Source: Megalobrama amblycephala
Taxonomy: Eukaryota > Chordata > Actinopteri > Cypriniformes > Xenocyprididae
Length of the DNA: 64,000 nucleotides
Assembly: GCF_018812025.1 (NCBI RefSeq)
Contig: NC_063052.1
Location: 19,980,914-20,044,913, forward strand
Direction of reading: 5' to 3'
Shown here: one piece after another, positions 46,601-57,792 of the stretch
How positions within the stretch are numbered: position 1 is the first letter of the stretch
How the letters are laid out: each line of letters starts with the position of its first letter
Translations under genes and position numbers: made by a program
Notes under the pieces: generated by a model
Databases searched by the model: none
What the model saw: only the letters and a program-made list of their open reading frames with translations
Told to the model about the DNA's origin: nothing

Positions 46601-46900
46601 TAATTGTTTAGAGATAGTCGTAGAAGGTTAGATGTTTTAGATTTTCATACACAGTAATAAAATAAATACACTGGTGTCGTGCCAAATCTTATGTACCTGT
46701 CAAATTCTATCCTGCTTCGAGCCCAAAGCATTTTCATTGACTGATTGTGTTTTTTTTTTTTTTTTTTTCAATGCCTGATCTGAAATCCTACGATATCGTT
46801 GATGTGACAGTGGTCTATAATACATGAAGAAATCTGTCCATTAGCATTTCCATTAACAAAATACAACATAGTATTATTTTAATGACAGATTTATGTAAAT
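43505..46900. other. Intron 2 sequence, largely unique
   Basis: A poly-T run at about 43611-43636, a poly-A run at 45404-45421 and a poly-T run at about 46751-46768. No splice-bounded coding frame. The short open frames here have no family signature. Confidence 0.45.
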
Positions 46901-47240
46901 GTTTTACCCTATTTTATTTACAGGTGAAGTATGTCTTCCCACACATAGACTTTACTTGGGCGGGCCGCCCACGTATAATAACGGCCGCCCAAGTATATTT
47001 GGAGACACATTTTTGCTTTTATTATTTTTATCCTCTTATACTTTTATATCCGCGCAAGATAATGAAACCATCCGTGATCGCTAGTCGTTTCGTACCTGCT
47101 CGTTATGTGTGCGTCAGAACTGTTTACTCCCACTAGCATTCCCACGGGTGCTGCACGAGTGCTTCAAAGTAATTCTCAATCAATGAAAAGCGCAGATTTA
47201 TGCCAAGTGATTGCTAATGAACTCAAGTTGATGAATTATT
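46901..47240. other. GC-rich island with small inverted and direct repeats
   Basis: ACTTGGGCGG (46954-46963) is inverted at 46985-46994 (CCGCCCAAGT), and GGCCGCCCACGTATA is directly repeated as GGCCGCCCAAGTATA. Downstream CpG-bearing sequence (GTGATCGCTAGTCG, CGTACCTGCTCGTTATG) has no recognised gene. It may belong to a transposon end or be a regulatory block. Confidence 0.5.
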
Positions 47241-48799
47241 ACAAAGTCTACTTCATGGACTTTATATAAAATGTTTAGACGATTGTAAGAATCTGAAAGA
47301 TTAGCCTGCAAAAGTACAGACATTTCAAAATAAGAGTCCCAGTGTATTTCGGGCTTGTTTATAATTAAAAGTCACACGCTAAGTTTTTTCTTTTGGCCAT
47401 TATTGGTATTTTGGTTACACAATAAATTGTATTTAATTTGATTTCCATTTAATTCATAGTAAATGACTGTAGTCTCCCCCACAGGAAGAAAAGACCAAGA
47501 ACATTATTTGACACATATATTATTCATTTTATACATTTTTACTAGTAAAATCTGTGTCCCAATCACTGAGAGAGACACTATATGGCAGCAAGGAGAAAAT
47601 ACGAAAAGGTGAACCATTTAAATGCTGTAATTTTGCATAATTTACAATGCATAATAATGCATAATATTAGTATGTAATTAAATGTAATATGCTATGTAAT
47701 TAAAATTAATTTCAATAAATAAAAATACTGTTAAAAATCACACATTATTTGTTTGTCACATGTAGTAGACGATTTTTGTGCCGTGGGTAATAGGATTTTT
47801 TGCCCGGCTACCACTGCAAGTGGTATATTTCAAACCTGTGGGAAGCACTGTATGTAGTTTCTATGACTCTTTTGGCACTAAGTGAATTAAAAGAGCATAT
47901 TTTACAAACACCCATTTCGCTGGTAGCGCCCCCCCCCCCCCGCTCAAACATCACAAACGCAGCTTTTACAGGTGCTTTTGAAGGCATGTCTAGGCAGGTA
48001 AAAGTAGGCTACTTTCAATAAAAGGTCCAACATATTAGGAATACATTTAGCTGTGTAATGAGTAATTGAGTAGTCTGTCTGAAGTGAACGTGAGCCTCAC
48101 AAATATTTGAGGTGGTCTACACTGGATACATCAAAGTAAACATAAACTGGAACATTTGTCTTTCTGAATAATTGCACTATGATGCTGTATGTTATTGAAG
48201 TGACCATTGTAACGTGTTTCATACTGTAGCAATGCCCTATTCGCTTTGACATGTTCATGACCAGTTTAATCTTTCAATCTTTGAAGGTCTAACTGCAGTG
48301 AATTTTGGCTTACAATTCTCTAACCAAAGCTGAATATCTTTTCTCATTTAACGCACCAGCCATGGTCCCACAGCGGCTAAACACCCTCTGGCTCCGCCTT
48401 CTACAGCTTTGAAGGTTCCTGGGAGGCTCAATGTTTACACTTTTGGGAGAGATAAACTCATATGGTAATGGATACTAATAGTAGTCAATGAACAAAACTG
48501 GGTTAAGATAATATATTTTAATAAAAAAATCTTACATACTTCACCTACTTGTTTTCATATCTGCTTACACCCCACTGAGGGTTAGGATTAGTGGTGGAAC
48601 TTCATGCTTATTTTATTTTTTTTTTCCCTAAAAATCTAATATTTTCTTTTGAATCAAACTGTGCAAATTCATGCAAACTCGCCAACTTTTCTCATGAGAT
48701 CAAGTTGATCAGAATAGAAAAAGACAAACCAGGCTCATTGGTAATATGTGCCTGTAGCGACTTTTTTTTGTTTGTTTGTTTGTTTGTTTTTTTTTGCAA
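47241..48799. other. Intron 2 sequence
   Basis: AT-rich. A poly-C run lies at about 47931-47941. No gene supported and no repeat ends recognised. Confidence 0.4.
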
Positions 48800-48990
48800 A
48801 ATTTGCTACACTTTCAAAGTGAAATTTCCAGTGAGTGATGCTAAAAGCAATATCCAAAATAGATTAATGTGAAACATTTTTTGAAACACTGCAGTTTGAA
48901 AATGAAATGTCAGATTAGTGGCGCTAAGTTATGCCAAATAATGCTCTATTGCATTTGAAAATAATGTACTCCCTACCAACATTATCCCTA
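48800..48990 (+). repeat. Dispersed repeat 'family R', partial
   Basis: Shares CACTTTCAAAGTGAAATTTC, AGTGAGTGATGCTAAAAGC and the ATGAAATGTCAGATTAGTGG block with 25191-25400, then ends. Confidence 0.65.
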
Positions 48991-49006
48991 AACCTAACCA
49001 ATACTC

Positions 49007-50833
49007 TTAAAGGGTTAGTTCACACAAAAATGAAAATTCTGTCATCAATTACTCACCCCCGTGTCGTTCCACACCCGTAAGACCTTCGTTCATCTTCATA
49101 ACACAAATTAAGATATTTTTGATAAAATCTGATGGTTCATTAAGGCCTCCATTGACAGCAAGATAATTTACACTTTCAAATGCCCAGAAAGCTACTAAAG
49201 ACATATTTAAAACAGTTCATGTGACCACAGTGGTTCAACATTAATGTTATAAAGCGACGAGAATACATTTTGTGCACCAAAAAAACAAAATAATGACTTT
49301 ATTCAACAATATCTAGTGATGGGCGATTTCAAAACATGCTTTGGCAGTTTGATACATGCTCCGAACTACTGATTCGAAAAAAAAAGATTCGTAAAGCTTT
49401 CACTGTTAGCCCGGATAAGTTGAATTTACTTTAAAAATTTGAGGAAACTGGTTGCCCTAAAAAAATTAAGTAATGTTAACTTAATAATTCGAGTTCATTT
49501 AACTTAAAATGTTTTGTAATATTAATTACTTTGTAGTTATTACACCTAGTATATTTAAGTTCAATGTAATAAGCAAGTTAACTTGCCACCAAAATTCATC
49601 CATGCCTCCCATCATGAAGCATGAATAAATTATGAGCTGAATTGTCTTAGTAATTTTCTTTATTCTAACTATTTAAATTTTGCTGTTTTTCTGTGACTTT
49701 TTAGAAGCTTGTTTTCTAATGTTCAGAGTTGATCTGTTTATCAGAATATGTTGCTTGTCACCGTTGTTGAGATTCATATGCTGATTCTTGATGTCTGTGT
49801 GTGCCTAAAATATTTTTTATTTATTTTTTTTGTGATAAGGGCAACTTTAAAAAAAAAATGTATTGTAAAAGTTGACCTTCCGCTGTAGAATCACAGTGCT
49901 GCTGTAATCAATAATGTAAATCTAACTCAGAGATTGGGCTCTAAATGAGTTCAGTGATTCAGATCAAATAATGATTATGTGAAAACATAATCAACACCAC
50001 CTGATCATCTTTTAACTTTGCTTGTCTGGTTGGTTATAATGCAGTTAAAACTGCCCAAACAAAATATAATATTAAAAAGTCAAGGGTCAAGAGCTCAGCT
50101 AAAACAAACCCTGACCTCGATGATGGTAACTTAAAAATTGTGATTTTCTCCTTTGGTGAAAAACTATAAAAAGGTAAATGTTTGGAAAAAATGTCTGTAG
50201 AACAGCCAAAACAAATGTTCCAACTGCACATCAACACCTCCTTGAATTCACACCACGACAAAATGGCATCATTACCTGCCACAAACCAGTGTGTAGGAGG
50301 TGTGGTCAGGAGAAAAACTTCATAATTTAAGTGCATTTAACTTACATTAATTAACATATTCAAATACACCCACGAATTTACTTATATTTTATAAGTAATG
50401 CAACCAAACTTAAATATATTAAGTATATTGTAATTATATTTTTAAGTAAATATAAAATCCGGGCTAAGAGTGTTGAAGCTTCATGAAGCAGTGTTTTGAA
50501 ATCGGCCATCACTAGATATTTTTTTTAATAAAGTCATTATATTTTTATTTATTTATGTATTTATTTTGGCACACAAAAAGTATTTTTTTTCCATACAATT
50601 AAGGTTGAACCACTGTAGTCAGATGAACTGTTTTAAATATGTCTTTAGTACCTTTCTGTTCATTTCATTGTGTTAATTATCTTGTCAATAGAGGCCTCAC
50701 TGAGCCATCAGATTTTATCAAAAATATCCTAATTTACGTTCTGAAGATGAACAAAGGTCTTACAGGTATAGAATGACATGAGGGTGAGTAATTAATGACA
50801 AAATTTCCATTTTTGGGTGAACTTACCCTTTAA
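49007..50833. mobile_element. TTAA foldback MITE split by a CACTA-like element
   Basis: Left arm from TTAAAGGGTTAGTTCAC (49007) to the inner palindrome at about 49317. Right arm from GAAGCAGTGTTTTGAAATCG to GGGTGAACTTACCCTTTAA (50833). TTAA at both borders. Without the insert (49401-50472) the element is about 755 bp, similar to the copy at 18990. Confidence 0.92.
49401..50472. mobile_element. CACTA-like non-autonomous element, 1072 bp
   Basis: The ends CACTGTTAGCCCGGAT and ATCCGGGCTAAGAGTG are inverted with one mismatch. Subterminal AAGTTAAC/TTAAGTT-type motifs recur. TT flanks each side. The 100-codon minus frame at 50034-50336 has no known domain. It lies within the inner palindrome of the MITE 49007-50833. 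Confidence 0.88.
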
Positions 50834-52341
50834 CAAAAGCAAACAAGGGATAAAAATGCATTTACAGTATTAGTAGGGTCAAACAGCCTGGGTAACTATC
50901 CAAACATTGGCATAACTTGCTGCTCTTGCCTAGCATATAACATTATAAAGTTATTCACAGATGTATATAGAATGTGTGCGTCAGTGTTAGATGTGTTAAT
51001 ACCATATTTCATCCTTAAATCATATAAATATTTAATTGTGAAAGGCACAGTTTTGAGGCACAGTTTATCTTTAAAAATAAGACAAATTGCGTGGAACATT
51101 TGGGCACAGCAGCTAAAATAAATGACAATATAACTAGTTATATATTGCACAGAGGTTTGGTTTTGTGAGAATTCAATCAAACTGTTTCTCATTTAAATAT
51201 TTTATTCAGAATACTTCAAATGCATATCATAAAACTAAATATTTGTTTATGACTACCTGATATCAGTGTTCCTCTACATCAGTAATTCAGAACGGCTTCA
51301 TATTCCCCAGCGTTATAACTAATGTCTGTTGACACCCATGACGGCATAAGGCATTTTTCATAAAAATCCTGTTTCCTGCAATTCCATCTCTCGCAGCCTA
51401 AGTTATTTCACTGAAGATCAATTCTCTCTTTGGAGCCTTTCATATGAGGAAAAAAAAATACAATTTCAGCCCACCCTAATTCTTAGCAGCAGAGAAAGCA
51501 ATTTAATCCAGCCGTTTTATCGTGTAGAGGAGCATTTGACTGACAGCACGTAGGATGAGTCCCTCGATGGCCTACTGATTGAGTCTCTCTTCCCAGACCC
51601 ACATGGCAGCCCAATTAAAACACAAAAGATGCTTTGTTTCTGCAATTATCAGATACATTGAAATCTTTCTGCAGATAAGACTCATTCAAATGCCATTGAT
51701 ATGCGTTTTGATGGACGCAGCTGCAATTATCACCTCTTTTGTCCGGCCGTGATTGCTGTTTATCTGATAACAACATCAACGTGATTTGTTCTGATTTGTG
51801 CGTAGGTGAAAATTTTCACATCCCTGATGCAAGTAAACATGCAGAGAAGAATAAACTTTTTGTAGTATTTAAACATCCCAGCATATGTGAATGTTTGATG
51901 TAGAACATGCTGATTTTAGCTGCCGATCAATGGGATGACTTTAGTTGAGCGTCTGTGTGAACTAAATAGGACTTTCAGAGCTCGATACGCTGGTCGATAA
52001 GACAGATTTGAGGAGTGGCAGAGACAGTACAATGGGAGAAAATTATTTTCATACTTTCTTTGCACTGTCCATAGATGCTACAACAAAAACAGGCCAGTTG
52101 GTTTAACGTTAATGAGAATGAAATTCACTTTGATGTGCAGGTCAAGCTTAAACTTTTTTTTTTCTTTTCAAAACTGTCATATTTGACAGTTTATCTTTTG
52201 AATATGTTAAAGTTTTTTGTCATGTCATTCACCAAATTCTGTCTATAAAGTCGGATGTCCTGTTAAAAAGCTCCAATGTACATTTCAAAAGAAACACTTT
52301 TCATAAAGCATATAATCATAGGCTAATAGTAATTTGAGAAA
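50834..52341. other. Intron 2 sequence with a repeat-poor block
   Basis: 51340-51800 looks unique, with balanced composition and repeated GATA-type sites (CTGATAA, TTATCAG); it is the best candidate here for conserved non-coding sequence. No coding frame is supported. Confidence 0.45.
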
Positions 52342-52770
52342 TATCAGTTGTGGCCAAAAAGTGAAGTCCGGAGGGCATATTTGCACAATATTTGCTTTTA
52401 ATGACACTTCAGGTTCTATTAAACAATCAAAATATGAGTAGTAAGTTATATTGGGAAGAAGAACACACTGAACTTGGTAAACTATTTAAATAACAAAATT
52501 ATTTTGTAAGAAAGGCATACTCCAGCATAGTAAATATGGGTTTTATTGTATTATGCCCCCCCAAAAAAAGAAAAAAAGGCATATAAAAAACAAAAAGCTC
52601 ACAGGACATAAAGTATACATTGACTACAATGTGATTAGTTATTAATATTTTGTTGGTTCTCCCTTGTTTTTAATTACAGCAGCCATTCTCCTGGGCATTG
52701 ACTCACTAAATTTTGTGTGTGTTTCATGCTTAACTTCTTTCCAAAGTTGAGCTTCATTGCAGAACATAGC
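52342..52770 (-). mobile_element. Tc1-like relic, end and untranslated part
   Basis: TCAGTTGTGGCCAAAAAGTG at 52345 resembles a Tc1 ITR start. Further on, TAATATTTTGTTGGTTCTCC and AATTACAGCAGCCATTCTCC correspond in style and order to 20269-20330 of the second Tc1 copy. It may be the far end of the relic at 55030, now separated by later insertions. Confidence 0.5.
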
Positions 52771-53043
52771 ACTCGCAAAGTAAGTACTAAAATAAGTTCC
52801 TTAAGAGAGTACGCGATTATCAGATGCAGCCCACGTTTATGTTTGTTTTTGGATCCAGAGATGCTGTACTATTTCATAAGATGAATAACAATGCCTCTTA
52901 CAGTATAACAGTGATCCATGTTCTGCCTGGTTTCATGAGAGCTGTGGTGAAGAGAATGGTATCTGTGATGATGATGGTTTCATTTGCAAAGACTGTGTTT
53001 GAAAAATGTTTTCATCACACACACGCTAGGGATATCAGTTTTC

Positions 53044-54008
53044 GGTAACACTTTATAATAACTGCACACTATGAAGCATTAGTTAAGCATTAGTTAATAG
53101 TTATTTCATCACTTATAAAGCATTAATAGACATTAGTAAGTAGTTTATAAATACAGCTATAATTGCTTTATTCTTGATTTATAAGCATATCTATAATGTG
53201 TTTAATAATTGTATTTTCATACTTTATTAATAATCAATTTATCATTTCTTAATTAAGTATTACATTATTTACAAACCAGTTATTTAGGAGTTGTCAGTAG
53301 TTCATTTAGTAAGTGTAAGTAAATGATTAATAAACTATTTAAACATTCATTTATACATCTTATTATTTAGTCATATAGTAATAGTTACTAAGTGTGTTAG
53401 TAAATGTTTTATTAACACATATTCCTACTGCAATTCATGAGTAATTCAGGTAGTTATAAAACATTTAGAAGCAGTCAGTTAACTATTTTTGTGAGCTCAT
53501 CTAAAGTGAGGACTATTTATGCTTCGTAAAGCTTTTATAAATGAGATTTAAAGGTTCAGTGATCTTCTGCACTGCTGTTCTCTAATGTTTTAAAGTTAGT
53601 ACCGAGGTAGTTTTGACACTAGGAATATGTTAATAAAGCATTTATTAACACACTGAGTACCTAATACTATATGTCTAAATAATAAGATGCATAAATGTAC
53701 ATTTAAATATTTTATTAATCATTTACTTACACTTCCTAAATGATCTTATGAACCACTGACAACTCCTAATTAACTGGTTTGTGAATAATGTAATACATAA
53801 TTTAGAAATGATAAATTGATCATTAATAAAGTATGAAAATACAATTATTAAACTCATTATAGATATGCTTATAAATCAAGAACAAAGCATTTATAGCTGT
53901 ATTTATAAATGGCTTACTAATGTCTATTAATGTTTTATAAATGATGAATTAACTATTTACTAATGCTTAACTAATGCTTCATAGCGTGAGTTATTCTAAA
54001 GTGTTACC
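53044..54008. mobile_element. Foldback DNA element, 965 bp, arms of about 365 bp, with 8-bp TSD
   Basis: Left arm 53044 to about 53410, inverted right arm about 53640 to 54008. The ends are GGTAACACTTTATAATAACT and its near inverse TTATTCTAAAGTGTTACC. CAGTTTTC flanks both sides exactly (53036-53043 and 54009-54016). Both arms are built from degenerate TTAATAAxx units. No protein. An 8-bp duplication fits hAT-type (or P/Merlin) transposition. Confidence 0.95.
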
Positions 54009-54061
54009 CAGTTTTCAATTTTGAATGTGAATATCAGTTATCATTTTGTTCTAAATGTGTT

Positions 54062-54122
<61 letters not shown>
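54062..54122. repeat. (CA)n microsatellite
   Basis: About 30 CA units directly after TTGTACACAC, close to the right edge of the foldback element. Confidence 0.97.
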
Positions 54123-54124
<2 letters not shown>

Positions 54125-54935
54125 ACTGACATCAGTTCACTGATCTATGCTGTTCCAAAATAGACTTTTAGGTTTGCACCCAAAATGTGTTTTTTTTTAA
54201 TGGCTCATATGAATATGTTTGTTTAATGCAGTTTAAATGTTATGTGGCTGTATAAGCAATTGTGTTTTAAAATTAAAATTTATGATAAATTACTATTTCC
54301 CTTTGCAGTTTGACTGGCCCATTTTACCTGAAACTGCTCATGCAAAAAAAGTTGGCACAGCTGATGTTTCAAGAACTGTAGGGCCTAAATAATTATATTT
54401 TATTACATAATTTTAACACATAATTATTAAAAACAGTCATTATTAATCATAAAAACACATGGAAAAGGCATATATGGGATTGTATTATTGTCCCAAGCGA
54501 TTTCCCATAAAGTGGCCCAATTTAGCTGATATCACCCTATTAAAACCAGACCAAAAGTCCTAATAATAAAATTAAAGTAGTCTCAACTTATTAGGGTTTA
54601 CAGTGAACAATTAAAAAACAAAAACATTCAAAAATGTATTGTCCCCCTTTTTTTTATTAATAGTTAATAACAATCTGGTCACCTTAGCATGTACGTGAAA
54701 GAACAAAAACAAAACAAGCAATTTCGTGGTGGGAACTAATAATTTTAAAGTTGAGGCAGTAAAGGACCATGATGTGATTTAAATGATAGATAGATGAAAT
54801 GTTTGCACTTTCTGTGCATATTTTGTCGTATGCATTGTACTTTATATGTGTTTTTCATGCCAACAATGCTAATAAAAATGATCAAATGCATTCAGTGGCA
54901 CTCATAATTTCTCTTATTTGGTGAATTGTCACCAG

Positions 54936-54970
<35 letters not shown>

Positions 54971-55029
54971 GCTAGTGAAAATTCTGATTGGCTGGTAACT
55001 TTAGAAAGTTGGTGATCAAAAAAGTTAAT
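54123..55029. other. Non-coding stretch with a long A tract
   Basis: A poly-A run lies at about 54938-54967, and a tail-like AATGCTAATAAAAATG at about 54867. No gene is supported. Confidence 0.45.
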
Positions 55030-55490
55030 TTAGAACCCTGTTGGAGGCCTGCATGACTTATCACAATTTAAGTTTATAATTTCCCAAATTTTTTCAATGG
55101 CTTTAAGGTCACTGAGGAGGCCACTTGAAGACTTTAAAATGCTAAGCATGAATACTTTCATTGCACGCAACTTTGTTGCATTCGCTATGTGTTTGGGATT
55201 ATCATGTTGGAAAATACACATTTGATCTCTAAACAGATCATCGACATTTGGCTACGTTGTGTTCAGCAGGATTAGTATTGGTTTAGTGGCAGCAACTTCC
55301 AACATCCTTTCAACACCTGCTGTAGACATACGTCCCCAATACCATTATGTTCCCCTGCCGTTCCTAATGGTGTCACACATGCATTTGGTGTTAAAACATT
55401 CCAGTCATCTCCTATGAACATACCTGACACCACCCAATACTATGTTGTTAAATTTTGATTTGTCAGACTGCAGAACGCGGCTCCAATCTC
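55030..55490 (-). pseudogene. Old Tc1-like transposase relic
   Basis: On the minus strand, TTTTGATTTGTCAGAC (about 55455-55470) marks the first catalytic motif region. CIFQHDNPKHIANATK (about 55175-55220) is the second catalytic motif, changed from the usual [21 protein letters not shown] (about 55070-55110) is the equivalent of the third motif (NPIENLWE), with its glutamate. The intervening sequence is heavily diverged and frame-broken. Much older than the copies at 861 and 20049. Confidence 0.85.
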
Positions 55491-56919
55491 CAATACTTAT
55501 GTTTGGCAAATGCAGTTTTTTTTTTTTTCAGTAGATAAAACTAATATATGGTTTCTTTACTGGTACAGAACCTCTAAGATTTCATAAGATTTTTAAGACA
55601 CACCTTTTTTTTTTTTTTTTTTGCACTGAAATAGCAAAATGGCACAGCTGAATTTGAACCTCACCTAACCAATCAGAACATAATGTGTGACCATTTCAGG
55701 ACATGGCATCTATTTTCACTGAGACAGGGTCCCAATGTGTGGGGTCTAATAAGGGAGCTAGTTTAAGAAGGTTTCTCTCCTCATTGTCCATCTCCCTTTC
55801 CTGAAATAAAGTTGGATGTAGGGAAACATCTCCACCAGACAGCTATGAACCCCTGACTAGCTGAAGCTCTGACAGGACCAGAAGATAAGGATGCTGTGAA
55901 ATGGCGAAAGCGCAGGAATATAAATATCAGGAGGTTGAAAGAGACACTTCCAGTGAGGCGTATGTGAAGGGGAAATGTCAGACTGGTCTTTTCCTGAAAG
56001 TAAACAAAAGATCTTATTTTTTCTGTGTGTACAGCTCAAGCAGCAGGATGTAGTTTGCTCTACAAATAGTAAACTTTGCAGGGAGGGTGAGATAATTAAA
56101 ATCCAGAGCGATGTTCTATCTCACTGCATGTTGACTGATCGTCACCCCCGGCCCAAGCACGCACACGCTCCACACTCTGTCTCAAAGTCATTTCTCTTTT
56201 CCAAAGTCAATGTTTGTTATTTTAATGAAAGCCCCTCGGACAAAATAACAGGGGAACAGACAAATTTCAGTCATTTTCCAAGCCTGAAAGAATAAAAAAC
56301 ACATCTCTTTGAGTCCAGCAGTCTCTCACTGGAGGGCATTTCTTTGTTTTTGCTGTTTTTTTTAAATCTCTCATGCTTATTTGCTGGCTTAGCATACATG
56401 CTGTCTGTATGACGCTTTGTCTCGATAACCCCTGGAAGTTCATAGAATTCCTAAAACATCACTATTTCAAACTGCATTACAAGAAACTTTCAAATGCACT
56501 TTTTTTTTTTTTTTACATTTTTATGGAGACGAATGGTACTGTCCTGATCTAAGTTGCGAACATTTTCCACTGAAGATATGAATGTCAGTTATATCAATAG
56601 TTTGGAGACCACCAGCTTTGAGGCCTTTGAGATGCTATGTACAACCATTAAAGTTTTTTATGAAGAAACTTAAAAACAGAGAGAAAATTACCCATCCACT
56701 GTTTGAAAAGGTTGGAGAAAGGATGTGGAAAATGCCAAAACACTTGTTGATTGTATCAACAAGTATTTCTTGATTAGTTAACAACTAGTAATAATAATAA
56801 AATACTGTTAGCACAAGTACAATTAAAAAAATGTACATATTTTTAACACAGTGAACTACATAAACTTCTACATGAACTATGTAATGCTATACCTACATTA
56901 TAACTACATATCCTTTTTG
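55491..56919. other. Intron 2 sequence, nothing recognised
   Basis: Poly-T runs at about 55518-55530, 55605-55622 and 56501-56514. The 106-codon frame at 55975-56295 has no family signature or splice context. Confidence 0.4.
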
Positions 56920-57372
56920 TCAGCTGTGGGTCAAGAATTGTAAGGACTCAAGTGCAGAGAGCTTTGAAGGGCTTTATTTAATAAAAATAAATAAGTTAAC
57001 AATAAACTAAATAAAATTAAATTAAATAAACAAAACACAATTTAAACCTCCTCAATGGGGGAAAACAGTCCAGAGCAGCAGGACTGGAGCAAGGCCTGAC
57101 AAACAGACCTCCACATGGGGAACACAGATGACAATTTGGCACAGGATAGAGAACAAAAGGAGAATAATTAGGGAAGGAAAACAGAAGGGTAACCAAGGAG
57201 AGCAGGTAATGCAAATATAATCAGGTAACAAGAGGGTAGGGCCAAGACTAGAGACTGTCAGAAAAGCACACGGTACACAGAAACAAACAAAAAGCCATGT
57301 GTAAAATGCACATGGCAAAACAAACATGACAGAAGCCATGTGCTCTCTCTCTCTCTCTCTCTCACACACACG
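56920..57372 (-). mobile_element. LTR retrotransposon debris, first part
   Basis: On the minus strand it has LTR-like text with a GTTTATTTAATAAAATAAA polyadenylation-like region, ending in CACATGGCTTCTGTCATGTT. The AAACAAACATGACAGAAGCC block recurs just across the insert at 57566, so this and 57541-57784 belong together. No protein remains. Confidence 0.5.
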
Positions 57373-57540
57373 CGTTTGTTTTGCTACCTTTGTGAGGACA
57401 TTGCATAGACTTCCATTGATTTGAACATGTTCAAAACAATAGATTTAAATAAAACATCTTTTGGCTGATTTATAAGCTTTTTTAACTATTGAGGACCAGT
57501 CAAATGTCCTCAGTAGAGGGTTGTCAAAGTATTTCACAAG
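57373..57540 (+). repeat. Copy of the GTGAGGACATTGCATAGAC repeat with a CT/CA array
   Basis: CTCTCTCT and CACACACACG (from about 57342) lead into TGTGAGGACATTGCATAGAC and a GCTGATTTATAAGC block, a diverged relative of the repeat at 692. It interrupts the LTR debris. Confidence 0.65.
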
Positions 57541-57784
57541 GCAAGATTGACTGAAGAGCACATGGCAAACAAACATGACAAAAGCCATGTGCTCACACAA
57601 ACCCAACTGACAGAAGAGCACATGGCAGACAAACACACTCATCCATGTGTGCCAATGAGCCCAAACAGAAAACAAAACACAAGACAAATAGAAATGCACG
57701 GAGCATGGATGTCAGGACCCCGACACCGAAACTGAACCAAGACTAGACCGAAGTGTCAGGATCCAGACACCATGCCTAGAACAT
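57541..57784 (-). mobile_element. LTR retrotransposon debris, second part
   Basis: Tandem-like GAAGAGCACATGGCAAACAA and AGAAGAGCACATGGCAGACA blocks, then TGTCAGGACCCCGACACCG and TGTCAGGATCCAGACACC, which repeat each other. This resembles the U3 end of a fish LTR on the minus strand. The hAT element begins eight bases after it. Confidence 0.5.
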
Positions 57785-57792
57785 GCAAGACA

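Noticed and set aside
50034..50336. A 100-codon minus-strand frame inside the CACTA-like element
   Set aside because: No transposase motif; probably chance.
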